A stretch of DNA of 64,000 bases from Polyangiaceae bacterium (GTDB lineage Bacteria; Myxococcota_A; Polyangia; Polyangiales; Polyangiaceae), in the NCBI GenBank assembly GCA_019637295.1, contig JAHBVX010000007.1:186001-250000 (forward strand). The letters run 5' to 3'. Shown here in pieces: positions 31,163-39,274 of this stretch. Made by a program: the position numbers and the translations under genes. Under the pieces are notes generated by a model. That model was not told the origin of the DNA, searched no databases, and saw nothing but the letters and a program-made list of their open reading frames with translations. The number at the start of each line of letters is the position of its first letter. The stretch's first letter is position 1.

Positions 31163-33070
31163 ATGACCACTAGACGAGCAGTGACACGAGCGGTCGTGCT
31201 GGCAGCCGGCACCGGGTCACGGCTCGGCAATGGCGGTGCGCCGGCCCCCAAGCCCCTGCGCCGGGTCGCCGGCGTCCCGATGATCGTGCGGGTGCTGCGC
31301 ACGCTCCAGGAGGCGGGCATCCGCCAAGCGGTGGTGGTGGTGGGCCACCGAGCCGAGGAGATCCGCGAGGTGCTCAGCGCCGACCCGAGTCTGCTGCTCG
31401 AGATCGAGTTCCTGCACAACGAGCGGTACCTGCACAAGAACGGTGTCTCGCTCCTCGCTGCGCGACAGTTCGTCGATCAGGAGTGCATCCTGACGATGTC
31501 CGATCACCTCTACTCGCCCGAGCTGGTCCGTCGCCTGCTCGCGGTCGAGTTGCCCGCGGGCCACAGCGCGCTGGCGGTGGACTACGACGTGCCTCGCTGC
31601 TTCGACCTCGACGATGCGACCAAGGTTCGGGTCGATGGCGGCGCGATCGTCGACATCGGCAAGGAGCTGGAGACCTACGACGCGATCGACACCGGCGTGT
31701 TCCGCATCACCTCGGCGCTGCTCGACGAGCTCGGTCGGCTCGACACGGAGCTTGGCGATTGCTCCCTCTCGGACGGCGTTCGTGCGCTCGCCTCGCGCGG
31801 CCAGTTCACCACCGTGGACGTGGGGGACGTGCGTTGGATCGACGTGGACACGCCGGAGGCGCTGGAGCGCGCCGAAGCGATGCTGCGTGTGTACGGAGAG
31901 AGTCTGGGAGACGAGCCCGGTACCGGCGCTCGCAGCGTGGACCCGGAGGCTCTGGAAATCTTCGCGCCGAGCTGGGTGCGCGCCTGCAAGCCCTACGACG
32001 AAGCGCACTTTGCGACGGCGGAGCAGGGCGACGTGCTGCGCATGATGTCGAACGAGAGCCCCTACGCCCCGAGTGAGCGAGTGGTGCAAGCCATCCTGGC
32101 GGCGGCTTTGCGGGGCAATTTGTATCCGTCGGGCGCTCCCACCCTGCGCGAGCGGCTCGGCGCTCGCGCGCTGCTGACGAAGGAACACGTGATCCTGGGT
32201 TCGGGGTCCACGGAGCTCATCGACGTCATCATTCGCACCTTCGTGGCGCCCGGCGAGGAAGTGCTGCTCAGCGTCCCGACCTTCAGCATGTACGAGGCGC
32301 GGACTCGGGCGGCCGGCGGTATCCCAGTGCTCGTGCCAATGCGCAGCGATCAAGAACACGATGTGCTCGGCATGCTGCGGGCCGTTACCGAGCGGACCAA
32401 GGTGCTGTTCCTGTGCACCCCGAACAACCCCACGGGCAACCGGGTCCCCGAGGCCGAGCTGGTCCGATTGCTCGGGCTCGGCCTGCCTACGGTGATCGAC
32501 GAGGCGTACGTGGAGCTCGGGGATGGAACGTCCCTCGTGCATTTGGTGCGGGAGTTCCCCAATGCCATCGTGCTCCGGACGTTCTCCAAGGCTTACGGAT
32601 TGGCAGGCATGCGGCTCGGTTACGCGATGGCCAACCCGGTCGTCATCCGGCTGCTCGAGCGCGTGAAGGTCCCGTGGAACATTCCCGAGGTCACCATCGC
32701 CGCTGCGCTCGCCGTGCTCGAGGACGAGGTCGAACAGCGGCAGCGGGTCGAGCAGCTACGCGACGCGCGGCAGGTCCTGTTCAGCCGGCTCGCCGGGTTG
32801 CCGGGGGTGGAGCCGGTGCCGAGCGACGGGAACTTCGTGCTGCTCGACGTGTCGGCGACCGGGCTGCGCGCCGACGATCTCGTGGCCAGAATGCTGGGCG
32901 AGGGTGTCCTGATCCGCTCGCTGTCTTCCCACCACGCGGACCGGACCTACGTTCGCGTGACGGTCGGTACGGCGGCGCAGAACGCTCGCTGCGTGGCGGG
33001 CATGAAACGCGTGCTGGCGAGCGCGGCTCGGGAGACGGCTGCGCCGGCATACGTGACGGACGCGGAGTGA
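31163..33070 (+). CDS. Inositol-phosphate cytidylyltransferase-like / HisC-like aminotransferase fusion
   Basis: 635-residue two-domain enzyme. Residues 8-245 are a nucleotidyltransferase whose motifs match inositol-1-phosphate cytidylyltransferases of the di-myo-inositol-phosphate pathway: AAGTGSRLG (14-22), NGVSLLAAR (93-101), MSDHLYSPEL (112-121), DDATKVRVDGGAIVDIGKEL and YDAIDTGVF (172-180). These domains couple CTP to L-myo-inositol 1-phosphate. Residues about 290-620 form a fold-type I PLP aminotransferase close to HisC, with SNESPYAP, NNPTG (421-425), IDEAYVE, and the PLP lysine K476 in TFSKAYGLAG. The ATG at 31163 gives the first strand intact. Product of the aminotransferase is unclear: an imidazole-acetol-phosphate-like substrate, or CobD-type decarboxylation of phosphoserine or phosphothreonine, are options. 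Confidence 0.85.
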   Translation: MTTRRAVTRAVVLAAGTGSRLGNGGAPAPKPLRRVAGVPMIVRVLRTLQEAGIRQAVVVVGHRAEEIREVLSADPSLLLEIEFLHNERYLHKNGVSLLAARQFVDQECILTMSDHLYSPELVRRLLAVELPAGHSALAVDYDVPRCFDLDDATKVRVDGGAIVDIGKELETYDAIDTGVFRITSALLDELGRLDTELGDCSLSDGVRALASRGQFTTVDVGDVRWIDVDTPEALERAEAMLRVYGESLGDEPGTGARSVDPEALEIFAPSWVRACKPYDEAHFATAEQGDVLRMMSNESPYAPSERVVQAILAAALRGNLYPSGAPTLRERLGARALLTKEHVILGSGSTELIDVIIRTFVAPGEEVLLSVPTFSMYEARTRAAGGIPVLVPMRSDQEHDVLGMLRAVTERTKVLFLCTPNNPTGNRVPEAELVRLLGLGLPTVIDEAYVELGDGTSLVHLVREFPNAIVLRTFSKAYGLAGMRLGYAMANPVVIRLLERVKVPWNIPEVTIAAALAVLEDEVEQRQRVEQLRDARQVLFSRLAGLPGVEPVPSDGNFVLLDVSATGLRADDLVARMLGEGVLIRSLSSHHADRTYVRVTVGTAAQNARCVAGMKRVLASAARETAAPAYVTDAE

Positions 33071-33080
33071 GAGGCTGATC

Positions 33081-34091
33081 GTGAGCTCGACATTCGACAT
33101 CGCCAGCGAGGAGCCGAGCAGGAGCGTCGCAGCGCGCCCAGAGCCCGAGGGCTTCTGGGCGGCCTACAAGCGCAGCCTCAAGCCGCTCGAGGTCGAAGAG
33201 CCAATCGACGTGTGGATCCATCGCCCGCTGGCCTACCTGCTGGCCAAGGCCCTCATGCCCACGCCTGTCTCGCCCAACGCGGTGACGGTGATCTCCATCC
33301 TCTTCGGCATCGCCGGTGGTATCGCGCTCCTCTCCAGCTTCCCCCATCACATGTTGGTGGGTGGCCTGTGTATCTTCGCGTCGGCAGTGTTCGATTGCGC
33401 GGACGGTCAACTCGCTCGGATGCGAGGCACGTCGAGCTTGCTCGGGCGCATGCTCGATGGCTCTGCGGATCTCATCGTCAGCGTGGTGGCGGTCGGCGGC
33501 GGGACGTACGTCGTGTGGAGCAAGTTCAACGACACGCCCTGGATGGGGGCGCTCGCGCTGTTGCTGTGCGTGCTCACTGCGGTGACCGGCTCGTTCCACA
33601 CGGGCATGTACGACCATTACAAGAACGTCTTTCTGCGCCTGACCAATGCCAAGTACCAGGAGGCAGAGGACTACGAGACCGCGCTGGCCCGCTTCCGCGA
33701 GCGCCAGGACGCCCCGCTCTTCGTACGCCTGGCGTGGTACCCCTACCTCTTTTACGTGAAGAGTCAGGAAGACTACAGCCGCCGGTTCGACCCCTATACC
33801 AGCGCGTCGTTCTCTCGCTTCCCGGCCTTCGACGAGGAACGCGCGCGCATCTACCGCCGGCACGCGGAAGCACCCATGCGTCTCTTTCGCGCCGCCTTCG
33901 GCTTCGGCTCGCTGGTGTTCGGGATCGCGCTCTTCTGCGCGCTCGACCTGCTCGAGTGGTACATGCTCGTGCGCCTCGTGCTGCAGAACGCGGTGTTCTA
34001 CGGCTACCTCCGGCCGCTGCAGCGGCGCGCCTCGCGCGAGGCGTTTCGCGAGATGGGCTTCTCGCTCTCGCCCCCGGTCCACGCCACCTGA
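33081..34091 (+). CDS. CDP-alcohol phosphatidyltransferase family membrane protein
   Basis: 336-residue integral membrane enzyme that moves a phosphoalcohol from a CDP-activated donor. The invariant signature is exact: D105-x2-D108-G109-x2-A112-R113-x8-G122-x3-D126-x3-D130. The N-terminal extension (1-50) and the SPNAVT segment before the first membrane helix are typical of the branch that includes the phosphodiester-forming DIPP synthase-like enzymes; membrane helices are near residues 66-85, 90-104, 132-150 and 158-172, with two more hydrophobic segments near 273-295 and 300-318. GTG start at 33081 has GAGAGG upstream. It follows the fusion gene by 10 bp, so it is its operon partner; the donor is thus probably CDP-inositol. 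The acceptor could be inositol phosphate, a diacylglycerol-type alcohol or another headgroup. Confidence 0.85.
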   Translation: MSSTFDIASEEPSRSVAARPEPEGFWAAYKRSLKPLEVEEPIDVWIHRPLAYLLAKALMPTPVSPNAVTVISILFGIAGGIALLSSFPHHMLVGGLCIFASAVFDCADGQLARMRGTSSLLGRMLDGSADLIVSVVAVGGGTYVVWSKFNDTPWMGALALLLCVLTAVTGSFHTGMYDHYKNVFLRLTNAKYQEAEDYETALARFRERQDAPLFVRLAWYPYLFYVKSQEDYSRRFDPYTSASFSRFPAFDEERARIYRRHAEAPMRLFRAAFGFGSLVFGIALFCALDLLEWYMLVRLVLQNAVFYGYLRPLQRRASREAFREMGFSLSPPVHAT

Positions 34092-34155
34092 CGTGGCTCG
34101 CCGCGGCTTGGCCCCGGGGTGACTTGCTGGGTCGCTTGCGCTAGCCTGGCGGCTC

Positions 34156-36612
34156 GTGCGACGAACGCTCGCCTGGCTGCTGTTCCCGCTCGTGCTCGCG
34201 CCCGCGTCGCACGTCGAGGCCTCCATCTGGCCCAACGCCGTCCAACGCGTGGAGGCCCAGCTCCGCAGCGACGACGTGAGTCAGCGGCGGAGAGCCGCCA
34301 AGCGTCTGAGTGAGCTGCCCGAGGGCGTCGGGCGCCGCCTCGGGCTTGGCGCGCTCGATGATCCGGACGTGGAGGTGAAATTGGCCGCGCAGGCCGCGCT
34401 GCGGGCGCTCGGTGAGCGGACGGCGAGCGCGCGAGTGGTTGCCTGGCTCTCGGATCCCGAGCGCCGCTTGCGCCTGGCGGCCGCGGAGTTGCTCGCCTGG
34501 AGTCCAGCGCCGTCGGCGCTGCTCGCGCTGTCTCGGTCCCTGGCTGACCCGGATCCGACGGTGCGCAGCGCGGCTGCCATCGCGCTCGGCGCCTCGGGTC
34601 GGGCGGAGGCCGTGCTGCCACTGCTGGGCCACCTGGACGACGACTCCCCCGTGGTCCGCGGGCAGATCGTGCTGGCGCTCGCTCGCTCGGCGGATCCCCG
34701 CGCGGTCGTACCGCTGATTGGCAAGATTCAAGACGCACGACCGGAGGTCCGCCGCGCGGTCGCTCTTGCGCTCGGGGATCTCGGCGATCCGCGCGCGACG
34801 AGTGCGCTGATCCTGGCGCTGCGCGACAGTGACGAGTCCGTCAAGGTCGCGGCGCTCGAGTCCCTGGGGCGGCTTGGGGATGTGCAGGCGCTGCTCGCGA
34901 TCGCGACCGCCGTCGACGAGGCCGACGCGCGCTCGCCGGTGCGAAGCGCTGGACTGGTCGCGCTCGCGCGTCTGGGCACGCCGGAGGCGCTCGATCGGGT
35001 CATCGCGGCTCTCGGTCGTGACGACTCGCAACGGCCCGCCGCGCTGGAGGCTCTCGCGGTCGCGGGCGCGGCTGCCGTACCCAAGCTCGTGCAGTGCCTG
35101 CAGGGGCAGCCCGCGGCGGCGTTGGCAGACGGCTGCGCGCGAGGCTTGTCTCACAGCGGCGAGCGAGGGGGGAGCGCGGCCGTGGCCGCAGCGCTGCGCC
35201 GCGGCGCGGTGGGGCCGGCAGCGGCGCTGGAGTCGCTCGGACGCATGGGCGACAAGGCGCTGCTGCCGACGGTGCTCGAGTACCTCGAGAGCGCTGCGCC
35301 CGACGTGCGGCGGGCTGCCATCGCGGCCGCGGCAGCGTTGCTCGATCCCAGCCAGCCCGATGGGCGCGCCGTCGACCCCATCGAGCGCGCGCTGGAGCGC
35401 GCTCGGTCGACGCCGGCCGAGCATTTGGCGTTGGTGCAGTTGCTCGGTCGCACCGGAGCTCCGCGGGCCGCGCGAGTCTTGGTGCCCTTGGCGGTGCACT
35501 CGGATCCTGCCTCGGTACGCGTCGCCGCGCTCGAGGCGCTGGGCCGAACAGGTGGACCAGGCAGCGACCAGGCGCTGCTCGAGTCGCTCAGCGCGGAGGA
35601 CGGCGCCGTTCGCATGGCTGCCGCGGTGGCGGCGTGGCGCAAAGCCTCTGGCGCGAGCGCGCGAGTGCTGCTGGACCGACTCGCGCGCGCCGCCGAGCAG
35701 GATCGGGTGGCACTCGCGCTCGCGCTTGGCGGCGCACTCTCGCGCTCAAAGGACGAGCGGGACGTCACTCGGGCGCTCGTCCTGCTGCGCGCGAGTCGGG
35801 GCGGGGAGCGGGACGCCTACATCGAGGCCATTGGGCGGCATTCGGGCGTGGTCTCTCTGAACGCCCTCGAACGCCTGGTGGACTCGACCGTGGACGTGGC
35901 AGACCGCGCCAAGGTCGCCGAGGTCTTGGCCGGGCGGGCCGACGGCCGCGCGCTCGCGGCTCGCCTCGCCCGAGACGTGGACGGAGCCGTGCGAGCGAAC
36001 GCTCTGTGGGCCCTCGGAGTCATCGGAGCGGGTGCGGACCGCGGTGTGTTGATCGCGGGGCTGACGGATCGTGACCCGGTGGTGGCGGCCAACGCTGCCG
36101 TCGCGCTCGGTCGGCTCACGCGAGCCTCGCCGACCGCGGCGAGCAAGGCGGCGCTGTGCAAGGCGCTCGACGACACGCGCTCTGCCGTGCGCGCCGGGGC
36201 TCTGGCGGGACTCCGCTCCGCCGGTCATCGCTGCCGGGTCGAGCTGGACTTGCTGGAGCACGATGGCAGCGAGGTGGTGCGAGAGGCTGCGGCTCGGCTC
36301 GTGGCCCGGGTCGCCGGACCCGCGAAGCCGCGCGATAGCCAAGCGCTCGGGCGCTGCGCCAAGGAGGATGTGTCGAGTCGGGTGGCCGCCGCGTGTAGCG
36401 AGCGCCAGCGCCCAGATCCGGTCCGCACCGAGCCCGTCGCCGTGTTCGTCGTGCCGCTCGGTGAGAGCACGCCGGTCCCACGCGCGCCGTTCGCGCTCAG
36501 GCTCGCAGACGGCACGACGCGGCTCGGCCTCACGGATCGGAGAGGTCTCGTGCTCGAGCTCGCGGCGCCCCGCGGCGAGGTCTCCCTGGACGTGCCAGCG
36601 CCCTTGCGCTGA
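34156..36612 (+). CDS. Exported HEAT-repeat protein
   Basis: 818-residue protein with an N-terminal signal peptide (RRTLAWLLFPLVLAPASHVEA) and then a chain of 30-residue helical HEAT/PBS-lyase-type repeats: the pattern DPxPxVRxAAAxALGxxG-type occurs at least 15 times (for example LSDPERRLRLAAAELLAW, DSDESVKVAALESLGRLG, DPASVRVAALEALGRTG). Such repeats form a scaffold for protein binding, not an enzyme. The last 70 residues are a separate beta-rich domain (VAVFVVPLGESTPVPRAPF, TRLGLTDRRGLV). Likely periplasmic because of the signal. GTG start at 34156; TAGCCT at 34142 sits 8 bases ahead, so the transcript may be leaderless. The partner protein is not known. Confidence 0.85.
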   Translation: MRRTLAWLLFPLVLAPASHVEASIWPNAVQRVEAQLRSDDVSQRRRAAKRLSELPEGVGRRLGLGALDDPDVEVKLAAQAALRALGERTASARVVAWLSDPERRLRLAAAELLAWSPAPSALLALSRSLADPDPTVRSAAAIALGASGRAEAVLPLLGHLDDDSPVVRGQIVLALARSADPRAVVPLIGKIQDARPEVRRAVALALGDLGDPRATSALILALRDSDESVKVAALESLGRLGDVQALLAIATAVDEADARSPVRSAGLVALARLGTPEALDRVIAALGRDDSQRPAALEALAVAGAAAVPKLVQCLQGQPAAALADGCARGLSHSGERGGSAAVAAALRRGAVGPAAALESLGRMGDKALLPTVLEYLESAAPDVRRAAIAAAAALLDPSQPDGRAVDPIERALERARSTPAEHLALVQLLGRTGAPRAARVLVPLAVHSDPASVRVAALEALGRTGGPGSDQALLESLSAEDGAVRMAAAVAAWRKASGASARVLLDRLARAAEQDRVALALALGGALSRSKDERDVTRALVLLRASRGGERDAYIEAIGRHSGVVSLNALERLVDSTVDVADRAKVAEVLAGRADGRALAARLARDVDGAVRANALWALGVIGAGADRGVLIAGLTDRDPVVAANAAVALGRLTRASPTAASKAALCKALDDTRSAVRAGALAGLRSAGHRCRVELDLLEHDGSEVVREAAARLVARVAGPAKPRDSQALGRCAKEDVSSRVAAACSERQRPDPVRTEPVAVFVVPLGESTPVPRAPFALRLADGTTRLGLTDRRGLVLELAAPRGEVSLDVPAPLR

Positions 36613-36630
36613 TCGGGGAGGAGCGCGTGC

Positions 36631-38016
36631 TCAGCCGCCCGCGGCGCAGCGCATGGCGCACTGCAGATCGCCGGTGGCGCAGCCGCAGGGATTGCCCGCT
36701 GGCTTCTTCGGGGTGGCGGCTGGCGCCGGCGCTCCGGTAGCGGTCTGGCCGGGCTGCTTGGCGACGGGCCGTCCACCGCCGGGCTTGACCACCGGCTTCT
36801 TCTCCGGGGGCTTGTCCTCGCCCTCTTCGGCGGTCCCCGTGGCTGGCGGCTTGGCGGCCACCGTGGCTTCCGGCTCGGGGGTCGGCACGGGCGCCGGCGT
36901 GGGGGTCGGGGCCGGCGTCGCGACCGGGGCCGGGGCTGGTTCCTTGCCGCTCGTGGCGATGATGGCGCCGGCGATCACGACGCACCCGAGCAACACGCCA
37001 CCGCCGATGAAGAGCCCCATCTTGCTCTTCTTCTCGGGCATGGCAGTCGGCGATGCCAGCATCCCGTCCATCGCAGGAGCGCCCAGTGGCGAGCCGCCGA
37101 GTGGGGGTGCGAAGCCCAGCGGCGCGGGCGCCAACGGGGCTACGGGCGCGGCGGCGGCGTCGGCCTGCGCCGTCAGGGCCTTCAGATCGATCAGCCCCGA
37201 GTCCTCCCGCGTGCCGGCCGGGGCGCTGAACTGGCTGGGCGACGGCGCGCTGTCCTTCGCCGCCGTGAGCGCCGAGAGGGAGAACAACACGGAGGACTCG
37301 TTGCGCGCGCCCGTCGCCGCGGGCGCGCCGGCCGCCGCCCCAAGGTCCGGCTGCGGCGCGCTGGTCATCACGTCCGACTCGCTGCCGGCGGAGTCGAAGC
37401 CACCGAACAAGTCCGCCGCTGCGCCACGGCCCACCGCTGCCCGCGGGGCGGACGGCTCGGCCTGCGGTGCGGAGCCCCACGCGGGTGCGGGCGCCGCGGC
37501 GAAGGGACTCGGGGTGGGCTCCGCTCGAGGAGTCGCGCCCCACGGCGCCGCCGGCTCGGGAGCCGCGAACGGAGTCGGAGCGGATGCCTCTGCTGCGGGC
37601 GCCTCGGCTGCGGACGCGCTCCCTGTGGATGCGTGCAGCGCCTCTACGATCTCGGGCACCTCACCGAGGGCGGTCCAGTCTCCCATGCCCTCGGCCCACA
37701 CGTACGTCTCGGCCGTGACCTCGCCGGCGTTGTACGCCGTGATCAGAGCGGCCAAGGACAAGTTGCGCTGATCGTTGTCGCCGAAGTCGACCGAGTACTC
37801 GGCGACGGCAGCACCCGACCCACTCGCCGCCGGCGGTGGTGCCGCTGGCGCTTCGGCTGCAGCGCCTTCCGCTGCATACACGCTGGGGGGATCGACCTTC
37901 CCATCGATGACGATCGTCGTACCGCACTTGCGACAGCGGATCTTCGCGAGTCGGCTTTGAACCTTGTCGTCAGCGATTGAGTACTTTGCCGCACACGACG
38001 GGCAGGAAATCTTCAC
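36631..38016 (-). CDS. Zinc-ribbon/GYF-domain membrane protein (GltJ-like N terminus)
   Basis: 461 residues with a single membrane segment (about 330-353). N-terminal MJ0042-type zinc ribbon: C5-x2-C8 and C28-x2-C31. Next a GYF_2-like domain (about 70-125) with AAEYSVDFGDND, SLAALITAYNAGEVTAETYVWAEGMGDWTALGEV. A long Ala/Pro-rich linker follows, then the membrane helix, a Pro-rich periplasmic segment and a Cys-rich tail (CGCATGDLQCAMRC). The zinc-ribbon plus GYF order on the cytoplasmic side matches the N terminus of myxobacterial GltJ, a gliding focal-adhesion protein, but the TonB-like C terminus is replaced by a short Cys-rich tail. ATG at 38016. Function by analogy: a switch linked to a small GTPase or signalling partner. 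Confidence 0.85.
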   Translation of the reverse strand: MKISCPSCAAKYSIADDKVQSRLAKIRCRKCGTTIVIDGKVDPPSVYAAEGAAAEAPAAPPPAASGSGAAVAEYSVDFGDNDQRNLSLAALITAYNAGEVTAETYVWAEGMGDWTALGEVPEIVEALHASTGSASAAEAPAAEASAPTPFAAPEPAAPWGATPRAEPTPSPFAAAPAPAWGSAPQAEPSAPRAAVGRGAAADLFGGFDSAGSESDVMTSAPQPDLGAAAGAPAATGARNESSVLFSLSALTAAKDSAPSPSQFSAPAGTREDSGLIDLKALTAQADAAAAPVAPLAPAPLGFAPPLGGSPLGAPAMDGMLASPTAMPEKKSKMGLFIGGGVLLGCVVIAGAIIATSGKEPAPAPVATPAPTPTPAPVPTPEPEATVAAKPPATGTAEEGEDKPPEKKPVVKPGGGRPVAKQPGQTATGAPAPAATPKKPAGNPCGCATGDLQCAMRCAAGG

Positions 38017-38322
38017 AGCTCGGCCTTCCTGATGAGCCTCGCCCTTCTTGGCGACGAGGATTCACGGGTGGGTTTAGCCATATATTACCAGGAGATACGA
38101 TTCACTCCAGCTTTCGGTCTGAAACGAACCGCGAGACCGGGGTTCTAGCATCCGGACCCGCCAGGAACCAAGGGTAAGGTCGCTCGGGAAAACACGCGAG
38201 ATTTCCGTGTCCTTGGCTGGCTGCACGGCCGTCGAATCGCCGGCGCTCTTGGGCTACGATGCCATGCGGCCGGCTGCCCGGCGCGCCACCCGGACCGCCC
38301 GGGTCCCTCTGGAGCACTCCTC
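38017..38322. promoter_or_regulatory. 306-bp divergent intergenic region
   Basis: Holds the promoters of the zinc-ribbon gene (minus) and deoC (plus). The stretch 38070-38110 has an AT-rich core (TATATTACC), likely part of the minus-strand promoter. Near deoC, GGACC/GGTCC (38292-38306) forms a short hairpin in the leader, and GGAG at 38311 precedes the ATG by 8 bases. No ORF was supported here. Confidence 0.4.
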
Positions 38323-39261
38323 ATGCAATCGACCCACGGCGGGGGATCCCCCGCACTGAGCGGCATGCTCGCGCCCCTCGAACCGTCTCCGCCCGTCGAT
38401 CGGATCGCCGCCGAGGAGAGGGCGCAGTCCCTCGCCAAGCGCAGCATCAAGAAGTCCGCCAAGGTCGCCGGCCTGCGTCTGGCCATCCAGATGATGGACC
38501 TCACCACGCTCGAGGGCAGCGACTCCCGAGGCAAGGTGAGCGCGCTGTGCATGAAGGCGCGAAGTCCTTCGCCGGGTGACCATGGGATCCCCTCTTGCGC
38601 GGCGGTGTGCGTCTATCCGAACCTGGTGCCCATCGCGAAGGAGGCGCTCGCCGGATCGAGCGTGAAGGTGGCGAGCGTGGCGACGGCCTTCCCGAGTGGC
38701 CTCTCGGCGCTGTCGGTCCGGCTGGATGACACCAGGCGCGCCGTCGATGCGGGCGCTGACGAGATCGACATGGTGATCGATCGCGGCGCCTTCCTCTCCG
38801 GCGAGCACGCGCGAGTCGCAGACGAAATCGCAGCGGTGAAGGAAGCCTGCGGCGACGCCCACCTCAAGGTCATCCTGGAGACGGGAGAGCTCGGCAGCTA
38901 TGACAACGTGCGGCGCGCCAGCGATCTGGCCATGTACTCGGGCGCGGACTTCATCAAGACCAGCACGGGCAAGATACAGCCGGCGGCTACGCCACCGGTG
39001 ACGCTGGTGATGCTGGAGGCGATCCGGGACTTCTACTTCGCGACGGGCCGGCGCATCGGCATGAAGCCGGCGGGCGGTATCCGAACGGCGAAGCAAGCGC
39101 TTCACTACTTGGTGCTGGTGAAGGAGACCCTGGGCGATGCGTGGCTCCATCCCGACTTGTTCCGACTGGGAGCGAGCACCCTGCTCAACGACGTGCTCAT
39201 GCAGCTGAAGAAGGAAGAGTCCGGCGCCTATCAAGGCGACGAGTACTTCACCAAGGACTGA
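38323..39261 (+). CDS. deoC: Deoxyribose-phosphate aldolase
   Basis: 312-residue class I aldolase that cleaves 2-deoxyribose 5-phosphate to glyceraldehyde 3-phosphate and acetaldehyde. Seen: the DLTTLEG segment, CVYPNLVP, VASVATAFPSG, the EIDMVIDRG strand, the Schiff-base lysine in DFIKTSTGK and the second lysine in IGMKPAGGIRT. The N-terminal 50 residues are an extra helical extension. ATG at 38323 with GGAG upstream. It is the first gene of a three-gene set: the aldehyde dehydrogenase gene starts 14 bp after it, and the pseudo-dehydrogenase follows 4 bp later. The acetaldehyde made here is the natural substrate of the dehydrogenase, so the genes form one catabolic unit. Confidence 0.95.
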   Translation: MQSTHGGGSPALSGMLAPLEPSPPVDRIAAEERAQSLAKRSIKKSAKVAGLRLAIQMMDLTTLEGSDSRGKVSALCMKARSPSPGDHGIPSCAAVCVYPNLVPIAKEALAGSSVKVASVATAFPSGLSALSVRLDDTRRAVDAGADEIDMVIDRGAFLSGEHARVADEIAAVKEACGDAHLKVILETGELGSYDNVRRASDLAMYSGADFIKTSTGKIQPAATPPVTLVMLEAIRDFYFATGRRIGMKPAGGIRTAKQALHYLVLVKETLGDAWLHPDLFRLGASTLLNDVLMQLKKEESGAYQGDEYFTKD

Positions 39262-39274
39262 AGGCGAGGCATCC

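Noticed and set aside
1-34091. serC as phosphoserine source for the aminotransferase fusion
   Set aside because: The genes are 31 kb apart and serC is a housekeeping gene; nothing in the sequence links them.
28632-34091. Natural-product (polyketide or peptide) biosynthetic cluster
   Set aside because: No PKS, NRPS, carrier protein or tailoring genes are present in the window.
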